64,000 nucleotides of DNA, taken from the NCBI GenBank assembly GCA_031296105.1, contig JARLGJ010000016.1:1-64000 (forward strand). The letters run 5' to 3'. This stretch comes from Acidobacteriota bacterium (GTDB lineage Bacteria; Acidobacteriota; Terriglobia; Terriglobales; Acidobacteriaceae). Each line of letters begins with the position of its first letter. Position 1 is the first letter of the stretch. Shown here one piece after another: positions 25,196 to 33,071 of this stretch. A model generated the notes under the pieces. That model was not told the DNA's origin. It worked only from the letters and a program-made list of their open reading frames with translations, and did not search any database. A program made the position numbers and the translations under genes.

Positions 25196-26887
25196 TTAGC
25201 TCTTGGCGGCTTCCGTGCCCGCCAGGCGTCCAAAGGTCAGCGCCGTTCCGTGGCTCACGCCGGCAGCCGTTACGGCATAATCCGACGAGAAGCGGTTGCC
25301 CATGGCGTTTCCGGCAGCCCACAGTCCGGGGATCGGATTGAACTTCGGATCCAGGACTTCGCAGCGTCCGTTGACTTCCAAACCACCCATGACCACCAGC
25401 AGGGCCTGTCCCGTGCGTCCGCCGTAGAAGGGAGCCTTCTCGACGGGGAACAAACGGTCCGCGCGCTTGTAGTAGTCGGTGTCCTTGCCGGCGCGAGCCA
25501 ACTGGTTGTAGTGCTTGATGGTGGCCACAAACTGCTCCGCCGGCAGGCCGAGCTCCTTGGCCAGACCTTCCAGGGTGTCCGACTTCTTGGACATCCTTTC
25601 CACCTTCGCCTTGGTCGTGATCGAGGTCCAGCCGCCTTCGCCCTTGCCCACCACGGCGTCCATGTTCAGGCCGCTGATCTGTCCGTGGCTGATGCCCTGG
25701 CTGCCCAACTGCTCCGGCCACTTGGCGTCGAAGATCTGGAAGGCCTGCATCTTGGGTTGGCGCTCGATGGCGTTGCTGAATTGCTGGCCATCGTTGTCCT
25801 CGTTCATGAAGCGCTCGCCACGCGCGTTGACCAGCAGGAAGGAGTCATCGCCCAAGGGTCCGCCCACGCAGTGGCTGACCGGGGAGTGCGGTCCGCGCTC
25901 AAACAACGCGCCAGCCCACATGCCCATCTTCTGTCCGTCGCCGGTGTTGGTGTTCACGCCGTTGGCGTCCTTGTTGAACCAGATGGAGTGCGGGTACAGA
26001 TCGGCCACCTGCGGACAGTACTTCTCCAGCATCTTGCGGTCGTTGGAGTAATCGCCGGTGCACAGAATGACGCCCTTCCGGGCCACAAACTTGATGTAGT
26101 TGCCGTCCTTGTCCTGCGCGATTACGCCCTCGACGCGGCCTTCGTTGTTGGGACGAACCAACTGGCGGGCCCAGGTGGCAAAGTGGAAGTCGCCGCCCAT
26201 GGCAACGCACTTGTTGTACACGGCGCGCAGGGCCGTGCCCATGTCGGGCAGAATCTGGTGCACGGTAGTGAAGGTTGCGTAGTGCTCCTTGGCCAGGTTG
26301 AAGGCCTTGGGATGCGGCCAGTGCGGCACGCGAACAAAGACTTCCTTGCTGTCCTGCGGAATGTCGAACTTCTCATCGACCAGTTTGTACTGCACCAGGC
26401 TCAGCCACCAGTCGAGCGCGGCACCGCTGTTCTCGGCCCAGTGACGCCACAGATCGCCGTTCACGCGGTGGTGGTAGTAGTCCTGAATTGCATTCACCAC
26501 CTCGGCCGGTTCGTAGTGCAGGCCCAGCTTCTTGTCGATGGAGCTGTTGATGACGCCCACGTCCGAGCTGCGATACACGATATCGTTCGACTTCTCGATC
26601 ACCGCCACCTTGGCACCGGCTTCCAGGGCGGCGCGCGTCGCGCTCAGGCCGCTCAGGGCCGAGCCGATCACCACCACGTCCGTCGTAATGGTCTTGGCGA
26701 TCTTGCTGTCGGGAATCGGCTCGGGAGCCTTCAAAAAGTCCGGCTCACAAGCCGGCTCGGAAGGAGCCGGGGCGGCCTGCGCCATCTTGCTGGCGGCTAC
26801 CGCCGTGGCCACGCTCGCCAAACCCATGGCCGCAGAACCCTTCAGAAAATTGCGGCGCGCCTGAATCTGCTTCTCGTTTTCCTTCAT
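25196..26887 (-). CDS. Second Tat-exported FAD-dependent oxidoreductase (flavocytochrome c-type flavoprotein)
   Basis: The 563-residue periplasmic flavoprotein has a twin-arginine signal (QARRNFLKGSAAMGLA), the FAD-binding fold DVVVIGSALSGLSATRAALEAG near residues 67-90, GVILCTGDYSNDRKML in the middle and a C-terminal PIPGLWAAGNAMGN segment. It belongs to the FAD_binding_2 family but is only distantly similar to the flavoprotein at 20290, so the two probably act on different compounds. It follows the tetraheme cytochrome gene by 77 bases in the same operon and is its likely electron acceptor. No fused heme domain is present. Confidence 0.85.
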   Translation of the reverse strand: MKENEKQIQARRNFLKGSAAMGLASVATAVAASKMAQAAPAPSEPACEPDFLKAPEPIPDSKIAKTITTDVVVIGSALSGLSATRAALEAGAKVAVIEKSNDIVYRSSDVGVINSSIDKKLGLHYEPAEVVNAIQDYYHHRVNGDLWRHWAENSGAALDWWLSLVQYKLVDEKFDIPQDSKEVFVRVPHWPHPKAFNLAKEHYATFTTVHQILPDMGTALRAVYNKCVAMGGDFHFATWARQLVRPNNEGRVEGVIAQDKDGNYIKFVARKGVILCTGDYSNDRKMLEKYCPQVADLYPHSIWFNKDANGVNTNTGDGQKMGMWAGALFERGPHSPVSHCVGGPLGDDSFLLVNARGERFMNEDNDGQQFSNAIERQPKMQAFQIFDAKWPEQLGSQGISHGQISGLNMDAVVGKGEGGWTSITTKAKVERMSKKSDTLEGLAKELGLPAEQFVATIKHYNQLARAGKDTDYYKRADRLFPVEKAPFYGGRTGQALLVVMGGLEVNGRCEVLDPKFNPIPGLWAAGNAMGNRFSSDYAVTAAGVSHGTALTFGRLAGTEAAKS

Positions 26888-26964
26888 AACGTATCCATTT
26901 CCTTATGACTACTGTATTGTGATCGTTCGAGTCGTACCCTTCCACGCACAAGGCGCGGACAGCC

Positions 26965-27318
26965 TTACTTCTTTGTATTGCGCTCGAATTTCTTGTCCTG
27001 ATGGCACTGCGAGCACATCACCTCGTTGGCACGGTGGCCGTGGTGGCAATCCAGGCAGCTCGCCTGATCCGACATGTGGTTGTCATGCGGATTCGGATCC
27101 ATATCGGCCGTGCGCTTGGCTACGGCTTTCATCGATTCATGGCACTTCAAACATGCCGTCTGGTCGATGCTGTCCTTCGGCGCCGTGCCGTGGCAATCCT
27201 CGCATTTGAAACCGGCGGCCTTGTGTTTGTCCGCGGTGAACACCGGGGCCTCGGCCAGCGCCGCAACACACAACATCAACACCGCGGCAACCAGGGTTGT
27301 GATCTTCTTGCAAGCCAT
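26965..27318 (-). CDS. Periplasmic tetraheme cytochrome c (flavocytochrome c3 heme-domain type)
   Basis: The 117-residue exported protein has a signal peptide (TTLVAAVLMLCVAALAEA) and four CxxCH heme sites, at residues 39-43, 56-60, 88-92 and 102-106. Extra histidines (H32, H78, H81, H93, H95) are available as distal ligands. Size and spacing resemble the tetraheme domain that is fused to the flavoprotein in Shewanella fumarate reductase; here it is a separate subunit. It should carry electrons from an inner-membrane quinol oxidase, not encoded nearby, to the flavoprotein. The ribosome site is strong (AAGGAG). It is the first recognisable gene after the sigma-54 promoter at 27611. Confidence 0.93.
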   Translation of the reverse strand: MACKKITTLVAAVLMLCVAALAEAPVFTADKHKAAGFKCEDCHGTAPKDSIDQTACLKCHESMKAVAKRTADMDPNPHDNHMSDQASCLDCHHGHRANEVMCSQCHQDKKFERNTKK

Positions 27319-27383
27319 CGATACTCCTTACTCGTTCTGCCAGCGCGATCCAGCCTCCGGACCGCCCCGCAACTCAAATCAAA

Positions 27384-27569
27384 TTAGTGCTGCTCCACCG
27401 GACTTGCTTCCAGAATCCCGTCCGGCTGTACTGCCTTCATAAATCCGCCAACCAGAGCATCCCGCTTCTTCATTTGCTTCCCGGCGACGCCCAAGGCTTC
27501 CCGTTCATTGGAGCTTCCCGTAGTGCCTGGCGGCAAGCACGACAAGAGAACAAATACTGAGTGCTCCAA
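27384..27569 (-). CDS. Possible small ORF between the sigma-54 promoter and the cytochrome gene
   Basis: This 61-codon frame opens with TTG about 30 bases after the predicted sigma-54 start site, behind GAAAGAG. An internal ATG at 27473, preceded by GGGAAG, would give a 29-residue peptide (MKKRDALVGGFMKAVQPDG...). No family was recognised. It could be a leader peptide, a remnant or chance; the roughly 280-base untranslated leader otherwise has no explanation. Confidence 0.25.
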   Translation of the reverse strand: MEHSVFVLLSCLPPGTTGSSNEREALGVAGKQMKKRDALVGGFMKAVQPDGILEASPVEQH

Positions 27570-27610
27570 TACGCTCTTTCAAAATTCGCGCCCGGAACAA
27601 ATCGGACCGC

Positions 27611-27627
27611 CGCAGGAGCCGTGCCAA
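27611..27627 (-). promoter_or_regulatory. Sigma-54 promoter of the cytochrome-flavoprotein-porin-MFS-tatA operon
   Basis: The minus strand reads TTGGCACGGCTCCTGCG. TGGCACG matches the -24 consensus fully; GG is at 27625-27624, ten bases follow, and GC is at 27613-27612 within TGC. It points toward the cytochrome gene and lies beside the divergent sigma-54 activator gene. Confidence 0.75.
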
Positions 27628-27848
27628 CACATTGCAGACATCGGCGTTTGCCTACGAGCATCCTGAGTAATGCACCCTTCCTGCCTTTCGGCGGGGTTCC
27701 CGGTAAATTTTATAAAGCCATTGTTGATATGTAGATGCGAACCAGCCCGGAGACTTGCAGTGAACTGGATGCGATACAATTCGTACAGCTATGCAGAATC
27801 TGTATGGCCAGAATCGGCATTTTCGGCAAACCAGGAGCAAGAATCTCG
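27628..27848. other. Divergent control region with a weak activator-site match
   Basis: No gene is present. Around 27735-27760 the sequence ATGCGA-N6-CCGGA lies 114 bp from the -24 GG, where the other two promoters have CCGA-N6-CC(G/T)G at 111 and 108 bp. The right arm is not conserved, so this is a degenerate match. The same region must hold the promoter of the regulator gene; TACAAT at 27775-27780 is a possible -10. Confidence 0.4.
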
Positions 27849-30005
27849 ATGACAGATCAACTTGCCGGGGCAAATTACGCGTGGATGTCCCGCTATGAGG
27901 CACTGCTGCAAGCGTTGGAGACGATCTCCGCGCAACGCGATCTGCGCTCGCTGGTACGCCAGTTGAAGGAGCAGCTTCATACGGTCGTCGAGTTCACCTT
28001 CTTCGACCTTCTGCTCTACGATCCGGAGGCCGACAAGATGACCCTGATTGTCCCCGGAGCACTGCCCGATCTGCCGCCGGAGCATCGCTTTCAGGATGGT
28101 CCAGGCTATGTGGTGTGGACCACGCAGGAGCCTGTCTCCTGCGACATTGCGGAATTGACGCGCCGCTGGCCGGCCTATGCCGAGCTGCGCCGCAGCGAGA
28201 AGCTGAAGGCATATTGCGCGGTGCCGCTGACGACCTTGCAGCACCGCCTCGGCATTCTCCACTTCTCTTCCACCAAGATCAGTTCCTACGGCGAGGAGGA
28301 AGTGCGGTTCATCCACCGTGTTGCCTCACAAATCGCCATCGCCATCGACAATGCCATCAACTTTGAAAGCTCGCGTGAGTTGGACCGCAAGCTGACCCTG
28401 GAGCGCGACCACCTGGCGAACCTGCTTGCCGTCACCAACGCCGTAGTGAGCCGCCTGGAATTGAAGGATATTTTCGAAGAGGTTGTGACTCGTCTGCAGA
28501 AGCTGATGTCCTGCGAATTCACCAGCATCATCCTTTACGACGAAACCAGCGGCCAGTTGCGCTGGGAGGCCGCGAGCAATCCCGGACGGCTGCCCATGCT
28601 GCCCATAGGGATGACCATCCCCATGGGAGAAACCCCGCTGGCCCGCATCCTGCGCAGCCGCCAGCCGGAGACTCTGCGCCGCGAAGAGCTGCTGGCCGAA
28701 CGCGAGTCCACGGTACTCACCACCCTGGCCAATGCCGGCGTGCGCGCCCTGTGCACGGTTCCGCTCATCTCGCGCGGCAACACTATCGGCCTGCTCAGCG
28801 TTGCCTACACCGCCCGCGACGAGGTGGACGAGACACAGACGCAGTTGCTGGTAGAGATTGCCGGGCAGGTGGCCACGTCCATCGACAACGCGCGCGCTTA
28901 CCGGGAAATCTCTCAGTTGCACGACCGCCTGGCCAACGAAAAGCTATACCTGGAAGAGGAGTTGCGCAACGAACACAACTTCAAGGAAATCGTGGGCGAC
29001 AGCCTGGCGCTGCGACGGGTTCTGGCGCAAGTGGAAATGGTGGCGCACAGCGATTCCACGGTGCTCATTCGCGGCGAAACCGGAACCGGCAAGGAGCTGA
29101 TTGCGCGCGCAATTCATGACCTCAGCGCGCGCCGCACTCGCACCCTGCTCAAGCTCAACTGCGCCGCCATTCCTCCGGGCCTTCTGGAGAGCGAAATGTT
29201 CGGCCACGAGCGCGGCGCTTTTACCGGAGCCATTGCCCAGCGCATGGGCCGCATTGAACTGGCCGACCAGGGCACGCTGTTTCTTGATGAAGTGGGCGAC
29301 CTTCCGCTGGAGTTGCAGCCCAAGCTGCTGCGCGTATTGCAGGAGCGCGAGTTCGAGCGCATCGGCGGACGCTCGCCGATCCACGTCAACATACGCCTGA
29401 TCGCCGCCACCAACCGCGACCTGGAAAAGATGGTGGCCGAACGCCAGTATCGCAGCGATTTTTATTACCGTCTCAACGTCTTCCCCATCGTGATTCCACC
29501 CCTGCGCGAACGCCCCGAGGACATTCCCGGCCTGGTGCGGCACTTCACGCTGAAGTTTGCCCGCCGCATGAATCGCACCATCGACACAATTCCCACGGAA
29601 GCCATGGAGCGCCTGATGAAATTTTCCTGGCCGGGCAACGTGCGCGAACTGGAGAACGTCATCGAGCGCGCTGTCATTCTCAGCCGCGGTCCGGTGTTGC
29701 ATCTGGCCAAGTCGGAGTTCGGGGCGGGCGCCGAAATGCAACTGACGGAGACGGCCTCTACGCCGCCAATACCCGGCTTCCCGGCTCCTCAACAGGCCGG
29801 CGACGAACGCGAGCTGCTATTGCAGGTTCTAAGGGATTGCAACGGCGTCGTGGCCGGACCGAAGGGTGCCGCGGCCCGCCTGGGCATCAGCCGCTCCACG
29901 CTCTTCTCGCGCCTGCAGTCCTTTCACATTTCACCGCGGGAGGTGCGCCAGACCAGCCGCCGGCAGCAGTTGACCCGCGCCATCAAAAGTGCACCCAAGG
30001 AATAA
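27849..30005 (+). CDS. Sigma-54-dependent transcriptional activator with two GAF domains
   Basis: This 718-residue FhlA/NorR-class enhancer-binding protein has tandem GAF sensor domains (about residues 20-165 and 195-345) and a linker. The AAA+ domain (about 375-605) shows Walker A GETGTGKE, the sigma-54 contact loop HERGAFTGA and GTLFLDEVGDLPLELQPKLLRVLQE. A Fis-type HTH (about 660-700; GAAARLGISRSTLFSRL) ends the protein. No receiver domain is present, so it senses a small molecule through GAF. I use the ATG at 27849, behind AGGAGC; an ATG at 27804 is possible. It most likely drives the three sigma-54 promoters to its left. Confidence 0.93.
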   Translation: MTDQLAGANYAWMSRYEALLQALETISAQRDLRSLVRQLKEQLHTVVEFTFFDLLLYDPEADKMTLIVPGALPDLPPEHRFQDGPGYVVWTTQEPVSCDIAELTRRWPAYAELRRSEKLKAYCAVPLTTLQHRLGILHFSSTKISSYGEEEVRFIHRVASQIAIAIDNAINFESSRELDRKLTLERDHLANLLAVTNAVVSRLELKDIFEEVVTRLQKLMSCEFTSIILYDETSGQLRWEAASNPGRLPMLPIGMTIPMGETPLARILRSRQPETLRREELLAERESTVLTTLANAGVRALCTVPLISRGNTIGLLSVAYTARDEVDETQTQLLVEIAGQVATSIDNARAYREISQLHDRLANEKLYLEEELRNEHNFKEIVGDSLALRRVLAQVEMVAHSDSTVLIRGETGTGKELIARAIHDLSARRTRTLLKLNCAAIPPGLLESEMFGHERGAFTGAIAQRMGRIELADQGTLFLDEVGDLPLELQPKLLRVLQEREFERIGGRSPIHVNIRLIAATNRDLEKMVAERQYRSDFYYRLNVFPIVIPPLRERPEDIPGLVRHFTLKFARRMNRTIDTIPTEAMERLMKFSWPGNVRELENVIERAVILSRGPVLHLAKSEFGAGAEMQLTETASTPPIPGFPAPQQAGDERELLLQVLRDCNGVVAGPKGAAARLGISRSTLFSRLQSFHISPREVRQTSRRQQLTRAIKSAPKE

Positions 30006-30101
30006 TTCCGTGAACAATCGCGCCGCGCAGCAAAGAGGGGCCTGGCTGGCTTGCGCGATCTGTACTTTGTGCCGGCGGACACGGTGCTTGCCACACAGTT
30101 C

Positions 30102-31064
30102 TTAGTCGGAATCCCACTGCAAGTACTGGGTCGGCGTACTGAGCAAAGTGATGGGCGTATCCCGTAAGTTCTCAATGTGTTTTTTCAGTGCTTTAAGAAC
30201 AAGGTGCGAGTCCGGGAAAGCACTTCTGGTCTTGCCGCACACTTCTGTCACTGGAATCCCGGCTTCACTGAGTTCATCAGCCCCATTGAGCCGGTACTCG
30301 ATTGCGGTAAGCCGCAACGCGCCGGGACGCGGAAGTAACGAGAGATAGGACAATGACGCGTCCTCCACGCAGGATACCGACAGATGTGCGATCTCCAATC
30401 CCCTGGCGTCGCGCAGTTCGTATTCCGCGCCGAAGGGATAATACGACTTCTCATCTTCCCGCTGCATCATCACCCTGTACGTACGAAGACGGATAGGAGA
30501 GGAAAAGTCGCTGACCCGCAGCTTATGACTCGCCTGCGACGAATCCTCATGCTCGTTCGAGACCTTTCCATCTTCGTCCGCATCGAACAGTTCGTCGAAT
30601 CCCGGAAGGTCCGAGTTCATAAATTGCTTGATCGTCAACTGGCCGCGTTTCCCTATTGGCCCCAGCGTAGCGTGCGGCTTCTTCAGCACAACCCGGGCTG
30701 CCTGCTCGGCGAGTTTTTCGTTTAGCTTATCGTGTACGCATAAATTATTGAGCGTCTTCGAACGGACAGACTTCAGATCCGACAACGAGGTATAGCGTGC
30801 CGAGATTTGCAGTTGATGATCGGCAAGACATCCAAATCCGGCGTTGCCATAATCCCTCTTGCAACTGATGGTAACTGCGCCCGAATAAAGTCCCTCGGGA
30901 TTGCGGGCGGCATAAATTACAATATCCGTGCCGGTTACCGTATAGCGCTCCAGCACATTCTCCACGGTAGCCGCACGCCGGGGTTCGCTCTTATCCTGCG
31001 CCAATGCCGGCAATAAACACGCTGAAAACAACAGCACAAAGAGACATATGAAATTGTTCTTCAC
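30102..31064 (-). CDS. Secreted hypothetical protein
   Basis: The 320-residue protein has a clear signal peptide (MKNNFICLFVLLFSACLLPALAQ) and no recognised domain. Near residue 165 a DADEDGKVSNEHE stretch resembles a calcium-binding EF-hand loop, but position 12 is not the usual Glu or Asp. Several cysteines (such as ISCKRDYGNAGFGC and SVSCVED) could form disulfides in the periplasm. Codon use is less GC-biased than in the housekeeping genes, and the neighbours on the left are unrelated, so it may be lineage-specific accessory DNA. Confidence 0.7.
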   Translation of the reverse strand: MKNNFICLFVLLFSACLLPALAQDKSEPRRAATVENVLERYTVTGTDIVIYAARNPEGLYSGAVTISCKRDYGNAGFGCLADHQLQISARYTSLSDLKSVRSKTLNNLCVHDKLNEKLAEQAARVVLKKPHATLGPIGKRGQLTIKQFMNSDLPGFDELFDADEDGKVSNEHEDSSQASHKLRVSDFSSPIRLRTYRVMMQREDEKSYYPFGAEYELRDARGLEIAHLSVSCVEDASLSYLSLLPRPGALRLTAIEYRLNGADELSEAGIPVTEVCGKTRSAFPDSHLVLKALKKHIENLRDTPITLLSTPTQYLQWDSD

Positions 31065-31378
31065 GTTTCAGTTCTCCGTTGTGTTCCTACGCTGCCCGGC
31101 GCCCCACTCAAGCCGTCCTCCGGCTTGCGTGAGAGATCGCGAAGCGCAACCATTGGTGCCGCAGGATTTCCATCCATATGGCTAGTTCAGCCTCTACGAT
31201 GGTTGGCTTACCGGGTGCTTGAGCGGGTATTTTTGCGGAATCGCCGGGCCTGGATTCCCCCCGCTCGTTCTCTAAGGGCATAACGCAGTTTCTTCCCCGG
31301 GAACGAGATCGAATCCAAGCCCGGCTAACCGCCGGGGCGATGTCTCTAGCCATTGCCGCCCGACCCGTCAGATCAGCC
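31065..31378. other. Gene-poor stretch with a doubtful small ORF
   Basis: The only candidate is a minus-strand frame at 31108-31353 (81 codons). It has an Arg/Ser-rich start, no family resemblance and no clear ribosome site. Short GC-rich inverted repeats occur, for example CCGTCCTCCGG near 31116. I see nothing else that can be supported. Confidence 0.4.
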
Positions 31379-32299
31379 CTAGCCGATCGATGTCTTTGCG
31401 CGAGCGCTGAGGAACTTCATCGTGCCGGTTCCCGCAAGATAGAGTGAAGGCAAGATGGAGAGATAGAAACCGAGGTCCAGGCTAATCTTCTCGGCCTTCT
31501 TGAAATCCTTAACTTGTTTATCGATCTCGGCCTCGATTTTCATTTGCTGTTGCGGGGAAGCCTGCCCGCTTCCTTCACCGAAAATGCCGCCTCCGCCAAC
31601 CATGGTGTACGTCTGTTCCAGAGCTTTCCGGGCCTGGTCCTCGATGGCCTTTTCAACCCACAGCGCCTGCACCATTACAAACAGCGCGAAAAGGAGCGGA
31701 AGGGTTGCGCAGAGTGCTGCACGGCGGTCCTTCCAAAACACTGGAACGAGAGGCCCCAAGAGGCACACGATGGCAAAGAAGCCATAAAATCCGGTAGGCG
31801 GTGCCGAGGAGTGCGGGCTGCTATACCGCGACAGATCGCTGGCCATGGTGACCAGATTGTCCATATCGTCTGCCATTACATGCAGCAACCCGATGCCCCG
31901 CCAGAAGGTAACGTGGGACTTGACCGTCATGATGGGCGATGCGAAGGTCGTGGAATAGTAGTCAAAGAAGAACCATCCCGCAATGATCAGGGCGATGGAA
32001 ACGAGGGTAGGGACGCCCACTTTTGCCACGATGCTGCCTGCCAGTTCTTTTCCGTGCTGACTGGCCGCCCCCATGGCCTTCAAAGCCTCTTCCTTTGCCA
32101 GGTCGGCGTCCGAGATAGCGCTCAGTTTGGTGACATTGCCCTGGCCGCCCAGTTCCACTTCCACCGTCATCTGTACTGCTGGGGCTATGGCCGGCGAAGC
32201 CCACGTTTCGTTAATCTCGAACGACTTTTGCTGTCCGTTCACGAACACCATTCCCGGAGTTGCATCCGGGACTTTGAGTATCTTTCCACGAAATGGCAT
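31379..32299 (-). CDS. Multipass membrane protein of unknown function
   Basis: The 306-residue protein begins with a short beta-rich module (MPFRGKILKVPD... to about residue 65) that looks like a cold-shock/OB-type strand set. Four likely membrane helices follow: VGVPTLVSIALIIAGWFFF, FYGFFAIVCLLGPLVPVF, LPLLFALFVMVQALWV and LGFYLSILPSLYLAGTG. Between helices 3 and 4 is a Gly-rich loop and a charged helix (about residues 225-270). The function is unknown. It diverges from the ECF sigma factor gene about 250 bases away. Confidence 0.75.
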   Translation of the reverse strand: MPFRGKILKVPDATPGMVFVNGQQKSFEINETWASPAIAPAVQMTVEVELGGQGNVTKLSAISDADLAKEEALKAMGAASQHGKELAGSIVAKVGVPTLVSIALIIAGWFFFDYYSTTFASPIMTVKSHVTFWRGIGLLHVMADDMDNLVTMASDLSRYSSPHSSAPPTGFYGFFAIVCLLGPLVPVFWKDRRAALCATLPLLFALFVMVQALWVEKAIEDQARKALEQTYTMVGGGGIFGEGSGQASPQQQMKIEAEIDKQVKDFKKAEKISLDLGFYLSILPSLYLAGTGTMKFLSARAKTSIG

Positions 32300-32545
32300 C
32301 TGTTCTTCCTCCGTTCACTTTCTTGCAATGAAGTCTCTTCCGCCCTCCGCTTGGACTGAAAAGTTGCATTCACTCTTGTTTGCGCAAAGGGGCGGAAAAT
32401 TCCGTCAGACTTTTTGCGGTCTGTTGCCGCCGGTTGTGGAAGAGATTCTGGTTGCTGGAAGAGGCTTGCAAGTGCCGTCTTTCAGCACGCTATAATGTGA
32501 CATTCGTACAATCTGATTCGCTGTGCTGGGACGAGTCCGGGATGG

Positions 32546-33067
32546 ATGACATTGCTGGCGAAGGCAACGATTGATCTGATCTTCAGCTTGGTCTATGAGG
32601 ATTTGCGGCGGCTGGCCTCGTATGTTCACTACGGAGATCAGCACCAGACGTTAAACACGACCTCGCTGGTTCACGAGGCTTGGTTCAAGCTCAAAGACTC
32701 TCCTCGCCTGGTTGACCTCCCACTTTCCCATTTCAAGTCCATAGCCATGCGTGCCATGCGGCAGGTGCTGGTAGAGGAAGCTCGGCGGCGTAGCGCGCAA
32801 AAGCGTGACGCAGGAGATGCGCCACTCTTTCCCGCCATCGGAGGCTCTGGCGCGTGTAGCGAGCAGTTCCTCGCTTTGGACCTGGCGCTCAACGAACTTG
32901 CGCAGGCCTCGCCCCGTCAGGCGGAGATTGTCAACCGGCGATTCTTTGGTGGGGAGACAATCGAGGAAACGGCGCTTGCACTTGGCGTTTCCGAGTCCAT
33001 GGTGGAACGAGAGTGGAGAGCAGCAAAGGCGTGGCTGGCAATTAAGATGCGCGGAATGAAGGGCTGA
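32546..33067 (+). CDS. ECF-type RNA polymerase sigma factor (SigX6/PF07638 family)
   Basis: A 173-residue group IV sigma factor. Region 2 is LIFSLVYEDLRRLASYVHYGDQHQTLNTTSLVHEAWFKL, with the STSLVHEA-type signature of this subfamily, and region 4 is SPRQAEIVNRRFFGGETIEETALALGVSESMVEREW. It lies 4 bases ahead of a Ser/Thr kinase-TPR gene. This arrangement is common in Acidobacteria and Planctomycetes, where the kinase is thought to relay a signal to the sigma factor. No anti-sigma factor gene is visible. The ATG at 32546 has only a weak ribosome site. Confidence 0.9.
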   Translation: MTLLAKATIDLIFSLVYEDLRRLASYVHYGDQHQTLNTTSLVHEAWFKLKDSPRLVDLPLSHFKSIAMRAMRQVLVEEARRRSAQKRDAGDAPLFPAIGGSGACSEQFLALDLALNELAQASPRQAEIVNRRFFGGETIEETALALGVSESMVEREWRAAKAWLAIKMRGMKG

Positions 33068-33071
33068 CTCG

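Noticed and set aside
31108..31353. 81-codon minus-strand ORF
   Set aside because: No ribosome site, no family, Arg/Ser-rich composition; likely chance.
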